From the NCBI RefSeq assembly GCF_900289045.1, contig NZ_LT985188.1, positions 2,852,001 through 2,916,000 of the forward strand: a stretch of DNA of 64,000 nucleotides, in the 5' to 3' direction. Positions within the stretch are counted from its first letter, which is position 1; each line of letters begins with the position of its first letter. Below are positions 1 through 7,439 of the stretch, piece after piece. The notes below the pieces were generated by a model. It did no database searches. It was not told where the DNA came from and saw nothing but the letters and a program-made list of their open reading frames with translations. Source of the stretch: Micropruina glycogenica (lineage in GTDB: Bacteria > Actinomycetota > Actinomycetes > Propionibacteriales > Propionibacteriaceae). The position numbers and the translations under genes are program-made.

Positions 1-559
1 AGAAGTTGGTCACGTGGGTGGCGTCGATGGTGACCGTCTGTCTACCCGACGACGGCAGCACGGCGAGAAACTTCAGGCCGGGCAGCCCGACCGCGAACAC
101 GACCTTGAGCAGATAGGCGAGCACGAAGACCGGAATCACCACGCCGCCCAGCGAGGCCGACACGGTGAGCGTGTCGAGAATGCCGCCGGCCCGTTTGGCG
201 GCCAGGTAGCCCAGCGGAATGCCAATCACGACCGCGAACAGCAGCGCCGCCACCGCCAGTTCGACAGTGGCCGGAAACCGCAGCATGAAGGTCTCGAGCA
301 CCGGCTCTCCGGTGCGTGGGCTGTTGCCGAAGTCGCCGCGAATGAGTTGGCCCACGTACGTGACGTACTGCTGCAGCAAGGGTTGGTTGAACCCGTACTG
401 CTCGTTGATTCGCGCGATCGCTTCGGGGGTCGCCTTCTCGCCCAGCAGCGCGCGAGCGGGATCTCCGGGCAGGGACCGCAGCCAGACGAACAGGAGCACG
501 CTGAGACCGAACAGCACCGGGATCATGAGCAGAATCCGGCGGACGGCGAACCTGAGCAT
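1..559 (-). CDS. Peptide/oligosaccharide-type ABC transporter permease (DppB/OppB-like), partial
   Basis: The window edge cuts off the 3' end, leaving the first ~186 residues. The protein starts MLRFAVRRILLMIPVLFGLS, the usual N-terminal membrane helix of DppB-type permeases. It is followed by the family pattern LPGDPARALLG, then YGFNQPLLQQYVTYVGQLIRG and DFGNS, and a second set of hydrophobic helices. The start is set by GAAAGG about eight bases upstream. It would form one half of the membrane channel of a family-5 solute importer. The binding-protein gene lies immediately upstream on the same strand, so the two form one operon continuing beyond the window. The substrate is not deducible; peptide is the default for the family. 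Confidence 0.9.
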   Translation of the reverse strand, partial: MLRFAVRRILLMIPVLFGLSVLLFVWLRSLPGDPARALLGEKATPEAIARINEQYGFNQPLLQQYVTYVGQLIRGDFGNSPRTGEPVLETFMLRFPATVELAVAALLFAVVIGIPLGYLAAKRAGGILDTLTVSASLGGVVIPVFVLAYLLKVVFAVGLPGLKFLAVLPSSGRQTVTIDATHVTNF

Positions 560-639
560 GCGCTGCCTTTCAGTCCGGGAGCCGGATCGGGCCCACGTAA
601 TCGTGGTACCGACCCGGCCCTTCGATCAAGCGTTTCGGC

Positions 640-765
640 TGAGTGCTGCTGGCCGAGGTGTCGAGATCGCTGGCCGAGCTTGTCGAGATCGCTGGCCGAG
701 CTTGTCGAGACCCGAACCGAGGTTTCGACAAGCTCAACCAACGACAAGCTCAACCAACGACAGGC
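640..765. repeat. Cluster of family A interspersed repeats (TCGAC-type)
   Basis: The gap between the binding-protein and permease genes holds at least five tandem or inverted copies of a short unit related to GGTCTCGACAAGCTCGACCA. Around 658-712 the unit CTGGCCGAGCTTGTCGAGA repeats head to tail, and it is followed by opposite-orientation copies at about 723-765. The same unit recurs in many gaps of the window. Lying inside an operon, it could stabilise or attenuate the downstream permease message, but that is inference. Confidence 0.75.
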
Positions 766-2454
766 TCACTTGCTGATCGTGACGAGGTTCCAGACCTCGT
801 CCTGCACCGGCGAGGGGGTGTAGCCCTGCACACCCTTGCCGAATGCCAGGGACGGCGGTGCGTGGGTGAGCGGAACGCCCGGCACGAAGTCGGCGATCAT
901 CTTGTTGATCTCTTCGTACTTGGCCTTCTGTGCGGCCGCGTCACCCGTCTCACGAGCCTCCTTCAGCGCCTTGAACAGCTCCGGATTGTCGAAGCCCCAT
1001 TCGTTCGCCTTGCCACCGAAGAACACGCCGACGAAGTTGTCGGGATCGTTGTAGTCGCCGGTCCAGCCCAGCAGGTGAATGCCGTGGCTGCTGCCGCCCT
1101 GAATCAGGTTCAGGTAGTCCGGATTCCACTTGCTGGCCACCGGGGTGACCTTGATGCCGACCGCCTCGAGCTGGGCCTTCAACGAGGTGTAGATGTCTTC
1201 GGGCGAGGGCATGTAGGGCCGTGAAACGCCGGTGGGGTAGTTGAAGTCCAGGGTCAGGTTCTCCTGCCCCGCCTCCTTCAACAACTGCTTGGCCTTGTCG
1301 GGGTCGTAGCCGTACTTGGTCACCTGGTCGGTCCAGCCGGTGACGTTGTCGGGCATGAAGTTGATCGCCGCCGTGGTGCCCTCGGGCATCACCTGCTTGA
1401 TCAGAGCGTCCTTGTCGATCGCGTAGGCGATGGCCTGACGCACCTTGATGTCGGACAAAGCCTTCACCTTCTGGTTCATGCCCAGGTAGAGGATGTTGAA
1501 CGCCGGCCGGTTGAGAATCTGGAAGCCACCGTCCTTCAGGGTCTGCTGGTCGGCCGGAGCAACCAGGTCGTAGCCGTCGATGGTGCCGGCCTGCAGTTCC
1601 TGGGTGCGCGCCTTGGCGTCGCTGATCGTGCGAATGATCACCGTCGAAACCTTGGCCTTCTCACCCCAGTAGTTGTCGTTGCGCTTCAGGGTCACGGACT
1701 GGCCGCGATCCCACTTCTCGAAGACGAACGGGCCGGTGCCGGTGGGGTGGGCGGTGGCGTACTCCGAGAACCGGGGATCCTTTTCCGTGCCGCCCGTGTT
1801 GTCGGCGTCGTACTTCTTCAGCGCCGTGGGCGACTGCATCGAGAAGGCCGGCAGGGTCATCGCGTCAGGAAAGTGCACGAACGCGCTGTTGAGGTTGATG
1901 GTCGCCTCGGTGGCGCTGGTGGCCTCGCAGTTCTTGTACAGGGCGTCGCCCGAGGTGGGCCCGGTCTTGAAGCCGCGCATCAGCTTGCCGTAGTAGTACG
2001 TGATGTTCTCGGACTGGTTGAGGCCGGTCCAGTTGAACCACCGGTCGAAGTTGGCACAGACGGCCTCGGCGTTGAAGTCGGTGCCGTCTGAGAACTTCAC
2101 CCCTTCACGCAGCGTGAAGGTGAACGAGGTGTTGTCGGCCGATGGTTTCCAGGCGGTGGCCAGCAGGGGCTCGAGTTCGGTGGTGCCGGGCTTGGTGCCG
2201 AGCAGCCCCTCGAACTGCTGTCGGGCGACACGGAAGGTCTCGCCGTCGCTGGCCAGGGCCGGGTCGAGCATCGACGGGTCTGACGATGCCGCGAACACGA
2301 AGGTGTCTTTCGTGCCGCCTCCCGCGGTGGCACCGGGGCTGGCGCTCTCGCGCTGACTCTGCACGCAACCGCCGAAGCCGGCGAGCAACGCGACCGCAGC
2401 CGTCGCGGCGAGCCCGCGGCGCAGGGGGATCCGCTTTCTCACTTGTTCTCCCAT
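766..2454 (-). CDS. ABC transporter substrate-binding lipoprotein, family 5 (DppA/OppA-like)
   Basis: This 562-residue protein opens with a basic and hydrophobic signal ending in GFGGC, a lipobox, so it should be anchored outside the membrane. The mature part has family-5 solute-binding features: SDPSMLDPALASDGETFRV near the start, FTLREGVKFSDGTDFNAEAV, and further on RQAIAYAIDKDAL and an LLKEAG helix. The length is normal for the family. It captures a peptide or other small ligand for the adjacent DppB-like permease. The codon after the lipoprotein cysteine region is rich in Ser/Gly/Ala, as in many actinobacterial lipoproteins. The ligand cannot be named from sequence. Confidence 0.93.
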   Translation of the reverse strand: MGEQVRKRIPLRRGLAATAAVALLAGFGGCVQSQRESASPGATAGGGTKDTFVFAASSDPSMLDPALASDGETFRVARQQFEGLLGTKPGTTELEPLLATAWKPSADNTSFTFTLREGVKFSDGTDFNAEAVCANFDRWFNWTGLNQSENITYYYGKLMRGFKTGPTSGDALYKNCEATSATEATINLNSAFVHFPDAMTLPAFSMQSPTALKKYDADNTGGTEKDPRFSEYATAHPTGTGPFVFEKWDRGQSVTLKRNDNYWGEKAKVSTVIIRTISDAKARTQELQAGTIDGYDLVAPADQQTLKDGGFQILNRPAFNILYLGMNQKVKALSDIKVRQAIAYAIDKDALIKQVMPEGTTAAINFMPDNVTGWTDQVTKYGYDPDKAKQLLKEAGQENLTLDFNYPTGVSRPYMPSPEDIYTSLKAQLEAVGIKVTPVASKWNPDYLNLIQGGSSHGIHLLGWTGDYNDPDNFVGVFFGGKANEWGFDNPELFKALKEARETGDAAAQKAKYEEINKMIADFVPGVPLTHAPPSLAFGKGVQGYTPSPVQDEVWNLVTISK

Positions 2455-2579
2455 CGTGGTGCGACGGCTTCGTGTCGCCGCGATGGGGTGACGCTAGCGG
2501 GGTGACTGCTCATCGGCCACTGAAATCTGTGGATGTGCCCAAGCTGTTACCCGTTTGTGAGGGCCGCTCGGCGCGGCGC

Positions 2580-3362
2580 TCAGAACCAGCGCGACAACTC
2601 CCGCGCGGTGCCGCCGTCGGCGAACCGGTCGGTGACATGGTCTGCCGCCTCGCGCACCTCGGCCGGGGCATCGCCGAGGGCCACCCCTCGACCGGCCCAG
2701 GTGAGCATCTCGATGTCGTTGCGTCCGTCGCCGAGCGCGAGCACGTCCGCCGCTTCGATGCCGAGATCGGCGCAGAGCCCGGCCAGTCCGTACGACTTGT
2801 CGACGCCGTCCGGCGCGATGTCGAGCCAGGCCGTGTACCCGATGAAGTAGCTCACCCCGTCCATGCCCAGCCGATGCGCCAGCCTGATGAAGTCGTCCTC
2901 GGACGCGCTCGGGTCGCGCACCACCACGCGAGTGACCGGTTCGGCGACCAGCTCGCCCAGTTCGACGGTGACCAGCTCGCCGGTCAGCTCGCCCTCGGGA
3001 AACGTACGGTTGACCTTGAAGCCCCGACCGATGATCTCGACCGCCAGCATTGCCTCGGGGTGCTCGACCAGCACCCGTTCGATCACGTCGGACGGGTCGA
3101 ACGTGACCCGCTCCAACACCTCCAGCGGTGGGTAGCTGACCCGCACCGCGCCGTTGGACGACACATGCTGCCCGGCCGGCAGCCCCAGTGCCTCGACCAG
3201 AGGACGGGTGCCGACCCACCCTCGTCCGGTGCTGAGCGCGACCGGCACTCCTGCGGCCACCACCCGACCCACGGAGTCGATCACCGACTGCGGCAACCGC
3301 CCGTCGTGATCGAGCAGGGTGCCGTCGATGTCGAGCGCCACCAGGCGCGGACGCCACGTCAT
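2580..3362 (-). CDS. Cof-type HAD-superfamily phosphatase
   Basis: The protein has 260 residues. Motif I is DIDGTLLDHDG at residues ~10-20, with the nucleophile and acid/base aspartates. Motif II is in ALSTGRGW, and motif IV is GDGRNDIEM near residue 215. The ~100-residue cap between motifs II and III is typical of the Cof/YbiV class (cap type C2), which dephosphorylates sugar phosphates or nucleotide phosphates. The gene starts four bases after the serS stop on the same strand, so it is probably cotranscribed with serS. The substrate is unknown. Confidence 0.9.
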   Translation of the reverse strand: MTWRPRLVALDIDGTLLDHDGRLPQSVIDSVGRVVAAGVPVALSTGRGWVGTRPLVEALGLPAGQHVSSNGAVRVSYPPLEVLERVTFDPSDVIERVLVEHPEAMLAVEIIGRGFKVNRTFPEGELTGELVTVELGELVAEPVTRVVVRDPSASEDDFIRLAHRLGMDGVSYFIGYTAWLDIAPDGVDKSYGLAGLCADLGIEAADVLALGDGRNDIEMLTWAGRGVALGDAPAEVREAADHVTDRFADGGTARELSRWF

Positions 3363-3366
3363 CTGG

Positions 3367-4641
3367 TCAGTTCACCGGGGTGAGCGAGTCCCGCCCACCC
3401 AGGAAGGGACGCAGGGCCGGCGGAACGCGCACCGACCCGTCCGGCTGCTGGTGGTTCTCGAGCAGCAGGATGATCATGCGGGTCATCGCGCACAGGGTGC
3501 CGTTGAGCGTGGCCACGGGCTCGGTACCGGTCTCGGAACGCATCCGGATGTTGAGCCGGCGGGCCTGGAACGTGGTGCAGTTCGAGGTTGACGTGATCTC
3601 GCGGTACCGGCCCTGGGTGGGAATCCAGCCGTAGCAGTCGTACTTGCGGGCCGCCGACAAGCCGAGATCACCCGAGGCCACCTCGAGCACCTGGAACGGC
3701 AGTTCGAGGGCGGTGATGAAGTCCTTCTCGAAGGCGAGCAGCCTGCGGTGCAGGTCGTCGGCCTCGTCGGGACGGCAGTAGACGAACATCTCCACCTTGT
3801 CGAACCAGTGCACCCGAAAGATGCCGCGGGTGTCTTTGCCGTAGCTGCCGGCCTCGCGGCGAAAGCAGGGCGAGAACCCGGCATACAGCCGGGGCAGGGT
3901 GGCGGCGTCCAGAATCTCGTCGCTGTGAAAGGCCGCCAGGGCGACCTCAGAGGTGCCGACCAGGTACAGGTCGTCGGCGGGCAGGTGGTAGACGTCCTGG
4001 GCCGCCTGGCCGAGAAAGCCGGTGCCCTCCATCGCCGAGGGCTTCACCAGCGCGGGCGGCAGAATCGGCGTGAATCCCCACTCGGTGGCCTTGGCCATGG
4101 CCAGGTTGACCAGCGCCAGTTCGAGCATCGCGCCTTGTCCGGTCAAGAAGTAGAAACGCGCACCGCTGACCTTGGCGCCCCGGGCCATGTCGATCGCGCC
4201 CAACAACTCACCCAGTTCGAGGTGGTCGCGAGGGGTGAATCCCTCGGCCTCGAAGTCGCGCGGGGTGCCGTGGGTTTCGACCACCACGAAGTCGTCTTCA
4301 CCACCGCGCGGCACGTCGGCGAACACCGGGTTGGGCATCGCCAGCATCAACTCGTCGAAGGTGGCGCCGGCCTCGGCGGCGGCCGCCTCGGCCGCCTTCA
4401 CCTGCGCCGACAGCGTCTTGGTGCGGGCGATCAGGGCGACCTTGTCGTCACCTTTGGCGCGAGCGACGTCTTTGCCGATGGTCTTCTGCTCGGCCCGCAG
4501 GTTCTCGAACGCCGCGATGCTCGACCGGCGCTGCTCGTCGGCGGCGATCAGCTGATCGACCAGCTCGGACGACTCCCCGCGCGCCTCTTGCGCGGCTCGC
4601 AGGGCATCGGGGTCGGTACGCAGCAACTTCGGGTCGATCAC
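3367..4641 (-). CDS. serS: Serine--tRNA ligase
   Basis: This 424-residue class II aminoacyl-tRNA synthetase charges tRNA-Ser with serine. The N-terminal ~110 residues form the antiparallel coiled-coil arm that grips the long variable arm of tRNA-Ser. Motif 2 is visible as [20 protein letters not shown], and motif 3 near the end as [11 protein letters not shown] followed by the invariant VPPALRPF. The [15 protein letters not shown] start is standard for the enzyme. The HAD phosphatase follows four bases downstream. The upstream region holds the symmetric 58-bp element described separately. Confidence 0.98.
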   Translation of the reverse strand: MIDPKLLRTDPDALRAAQEARGESSELVDQLIAADEQRRSSIAAFENLRAEQKTIGKDVARAKGDDKVALIARTKTLSAQVKAAEAAAAEAGATFDELMLAMPNPVFADVPRGGEDDFVVVETHGTPRDFEAEGFTPRDHLELGELLGAIDMARGAKVSGARFYFLTGQGAMLELALVNLAMAKATEWGFTPILPPALVKPSAMEGTGFLGQAAQDVYHLPADDLYLVGTSEVALAAFHSDEILDAATLPRLYAGFSPCFRREAGSYGKDTRGIFRVHWFDKVEMFVYCRPDEADDLHRRLLAFEKDFITALELPFQVLEVASGDLGLSAARKYDCYGWIPTQGRYREITSTSNCTTFQARRLNIRMRSETGTEPVATLNGTLCAMTRMIILLLENHQQPDGSVRVPPALRPFLGGRDSLTPVN

Positions 4642-4699
4642 CGAACCAGCCTATCGGCCCGGCAGCGGGCGGCCGGACGTCCATCGCTCGATCGGCATG

Positions 4700-4757
4700 G
4701 CTACGCAAATAGCGAATGGCTACCGACATATACGTAGCTTCTTGCTATTTCTGTAGC
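4700..4757. repeat. 58-bp dyad-symmetric element, copy 1
   Basis: Six pentamers lie in strict mirror order: GCTAC-N4-ATAGC-N5-GCTAC-N10-GTAGC-N5-GCTAT-N4-GTAGC. The second half is the exact reverse complement of the first at all 15 pentamer positions. An identical arrangement with the same spacers occurs at 57871-57928, although the spacer bases differ. CATG sits just before the left end of both copies, and a GCG-N-TGCGG-like sequence follows the right end of both. It lies between the divergent serS and Dyp peroxidase genes. Function unknown. Confidence 0.85.
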
Positions 4758-4851
4758 GTTGCGGCGGGCCAGCCGTGCCGAAGGCCATGGCCGACCCGGG
4801 ATGCACGGCGCTAGCCTGGGCCGCACCCTCCGGCCAGAAAGAGAGCACCCC

Positions 4852-5778
4852 ATGGCCCCGATCAGCCAACCCGTCGTCGTGCCGCCGTCCGAGGCTGCGG
4901 TGGTGCTCGTGCTCACCCTGCGCGAGGGCGACGACCAGCCTGTGCTAGAAGCGATCGCCGACCTCACCGGCGTGATCAGGGCGGTGGCCTTTCGCTACCC
5001 CGACGCGCAGACCACCTGCGTGGCCGGCATCGGCTCGGCCGCATGGGACCGGCTCTTTCCCGGAAAGCCGAAACCGAACGGGCTGCACCCCTTCATCGAG
5101 TTGGACGGCGGCACGCACGTCGCGCCGTCCACCCCCGGCGACCTGGTGCTGCACGTGCGCGGCAAGCGGTTCGACCTGTGCTTCGAACTGGCCGACAAGC
5201 TGCTCGAGCGATTGGACGGCCTGGTCGACGTGGCCGACCGGCTGCAGGGCTTTCGCTACTTCGACGAGCGCGACCTGCTGGGCTTCGTGGACGGCACCGA
5301 GAGCCCCTCGGGCGACGAGGCGCTGCAGACCGTGACGATCACCGACGACCCGCCCTTCGACGGCGGCAGCTACCTGATCACCCAGCGCTACCTGCACGAC
5401 CTGACCGCCTGGAACGGATTGACCGTCGAGCAGCAGGAGGCCGCGATCGGCCGGCACAAGCTTGACGACATCGAGATTCCCGATGCGAAGAAGGCCGCCA
5501 ACAGCCACGTCGTGCTGAACAGCATCACCGACGCCGACGGCAACGACCTCAAGATCGTGCGCGAGAACATGCCGTTCGGCACCGTCGGTGAGGAGTACGG
5601 CACCTATTTCATCGGCTACGCCAGCGATCCCGCGGTGATCGAGCGCATGTTGCACAACATGTTCATCGGCGACCCGGTGGGCACCCACGACCGCATTCTC
5701 GACTTCTCGACCGCCGTCACCGGCAGCCTGTTCTACATTCCCACCGTCGATTTTCTGGACGATCCCAAACTGGCCTGA
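4852..5778 (+). CDS. Dyp-type heme peroxidase (class B)
   Basis: The 308-residue protein is a dye-decolorizing-type peroxidase that oxidises substrates with hydrogen peroxide through heme b. The hallmark GFVDGTESP lies at about residues 144-152 and supplies the distal catalytic aspartate. The histidine in NSHVVLN near residue 218 fits the proximal heme ligand, and EYGTYFIGYA is the conserved C-terminal block. No signal peptide is present, so it acts in the cytoplasm or inside an encapsulin shell; no encapsulin gene is seen nearby. I chose ATG 4852 because of the AGAAAGAGAG ribosome site and because residues before it are not family-like. Confidence 0.93.
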   Translation: MAPISQPVVVPPSEAAVVLVLTLREGDDQPVLEAIADLTGVIRAVAFRYPDAQTTCVAGIGSAAWDRLFPGKPKPNGLHPFIELDGGTHVAPSTPGDLVLHVRGKRFDLCFELADKLLERLDGLVDVADRLQGFRYFDERDLLGFVDGTESPSGDEALQTVTITDDPPFDGGSYLITQRYLHDLTAWNGLTVEQQEAAIGRHKLDDIEIPDAKKAANSHVVLNSITDADGNDLKIVRENMPFGTVGEEYGTYFIGYASDPAVIERMLHNMFIGDPVGTHDRILDFSTAVTGSLFYIPTVDFLDDPKLA

Positions 5779-5817
5779 TGTGCCGCACTTCGCCGTAGCG
5801 ACAGGTGACAATGACGC

Positions 5818-7374
5818 ATGCGGTTCAGCCGGCTCGGCCTCGCGCCCCTCGCCACCCTCGGGTTCGGGGTCGGCTTTGCGCTGTGGACGTGGCTGACCTT
5901 CGCGGGAGCGCTCGCGGGCCTGGACGCCCTCGAGGCCCGGCCCCCGCACTGGCAGTACCCCGACATTCAGATCGCCGCTGCGGTCGCGGTGACCTTTCAC
6001 CCCTGGGTGGTCTACACCGCGCTGGCCGGCATGGCTGTGTGGGCCTTCCGCCGCCGGCTGCGCAACCTGACCCTTGCGGTGGTGCTCTCGATCGCTCTGG
6101 GTTGGGGCGGCCAGGCGCTGCTGCGCGAGTTGCTGCACCGAGACCGTCCGCCGGGTTCGATTCCGGAACTGATCACCAACCAGGGCTACTCCTACCCATC
6201 GGGGCACATGGTGGCCGTGGTCACCGGAGCCCTGATCGCGATCGCGGTGACCACCACCACCCGGCAGCCGCGCCGGGTGATCGAGTTGTGGCGCTGGCTG
6301 GGCATCGCGGTGATCGTGATCGTCGCCCTCGACCGCTGGGTGCTGCACGCGCACTACGTCACCGACCTGGTCGGCGGCCTGCTATGGGGTGGTTTCGCAG
6401 CCAGCCTGGCGGTGGCCGTGGCCCGCGTGCACATGCAACCCGAACGGCCCACCCGCGCCGCAGCGGTGGCGGCGAAGGCCACGAAGCGGTGCGCGATCGT
6501 GGTGAACCCGACCAAGATTCCCGACTGGGCGGCGTTCCGGCGGCACGTCGAGTACGAGTGCGCGCAGAACGGCTACACGCCGATGTTCCTCGAAACCTCG
6601 GCCGACGATCCGGGTCGCGGCATGACCCGCACCGCCGTCGAGGCCAAGGTCGACCTGGTGCTGGCGGCCGGCGGCGACGGCACCGTGCGGGTGGTCTGCT
6701 CCGAGCTGTCGGGCACCGGTGTGCCGCTGGGGCTGATGCCGTCGGGCACCGGCAACCTGCTGGCCCGCAACCTGGGCATTCCGCTCGACGAGTCGGCGGC
6801 GCTGGAGGTGATCTTCAACGGCCGCGAAGACCGCATCGACCTGATCGAGGTGGTGATCGACGACGCGGACGCCCCCGAGCACATCGCGGTGATGGCCGGC
6901 ATGGGGCTCGACGCGCGCATCATGAGCGGCACCGACGACGGGTTGAAGAAGGTGATCGGTCCGGCCGCCTACGTGGTGGCGGCGGGCGACGCGGCCAACC
7001 TGCCGTCGTTCGATGTGACCGTCGCCCTCGACGACGCGGAACCCTTCGAGCGGCACGCCGGCCTGGTGATGGTGGGCAACGTCGGGCAGCTGCAGGGCAA
7101 CGTGCAACTGCTGCCCGACGCCCAGTTCGACGACGGCCTGCTGGACGTGTTCGTGGCCTCGGCCACCAGCGTGGCCGACTGGCTGAAGATCACCACCAGC
7201 GTGATTCTGCCGGTGCCAGAGGCGTCCGAGATCGACCGCGGCCAGGGTCGCGAGGTGCTGATCGAATGCACCGAGCCCGTCGAATACCAGCTGGACGGCG
7301 ACGCGTCCGGCGAGTGCCGCCGCATGCGGGCCACGGTGGTGCCGCAGACGCTGACGGTGATGGTGCCCGCGTAA
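5818..7374 (+). CDS. PAP2 phosphatase - diacylglycerol kinase catalytic domain fusion
   Basis: The protein has 518 residues in two parts. Residues ~1-205 are a membrane-embedded PAP2 phosphatase with LLHRDRPPG, YPSGH (about residue 125) and a conserved H in LHAHYVTDLVGG. Residues ~222-518 are a soluble lipid-kinase domain with the nucleotide-binding GGDGT near 285 and PSGTGNLLARN near 307, as in YegS/DgkB and sphingosine kinases. One half removes a phosphate from a lipid phosphate or polyprenyl diphosphate and the other adds one to a diacylglycerol-like lipid, so the pair may run lipid recycling at the membrane. AGGTGA precedes the ATG. Specific substrates are inference. Confidence 0.9.
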   Translation: MRFSRLGLAPLATLGFGVGFALWTWLTFAGALAGLDALEARPPHWQYPDIQIAAAVAVTFHPWVVYTALAGMAVWAFRRRLRNLTLAVVLSIALGWGGQALLRELLHRDRPPGSIPELITNQGYSYPSGHMVAVVTGALIAIAVTTTTRQPRRVIELWRWLGIAVIVIVALDRWVLHAHYVTDLVGGLLWGGFAASLAVAVARVHMQPERPTRAAAVAAKATKRCAIVVNPTKIPDWAAFRRHVEYECAQNGYTPMFLETSADDPGRGMTRTAVEAKVDLVLAAGGDGTVRVVCSELSGTGVPLGLMPSGTGNLLARNLGIPLDESAALEVIFNGREDRIDLIEVVIDDADAPEHIAVMAGMGLDARIMSGTDDGLKKVIGPAAYVVAAGDAANLPSFDVTVALDDAEPFERHAGLVMVGNVGQLQGNVQLLPDAQFDDGLLDVFVASATSVADWLKITTSVILPVPEASEIDRGQGREVLIECTEPVEYQLDGDASGECRRMRATVVPQTLTVMVPA

Positions 7375-7439
7375 TCGATCGCGCGGGATTGGGGTATCGA
7401 CAGGGTCTCGACAAGCTCGACCGACGACCGGCGAAGGGT

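Noticed and set aside
4945-6354. A 469-codon minus-strand frame opposite the Dyp peroxidase
   Set aside because: It is antisense to two well-supported genes and has a low-complexity Val/Gln/His/Gly product, as expected for antisense frames of GC-rich genes.
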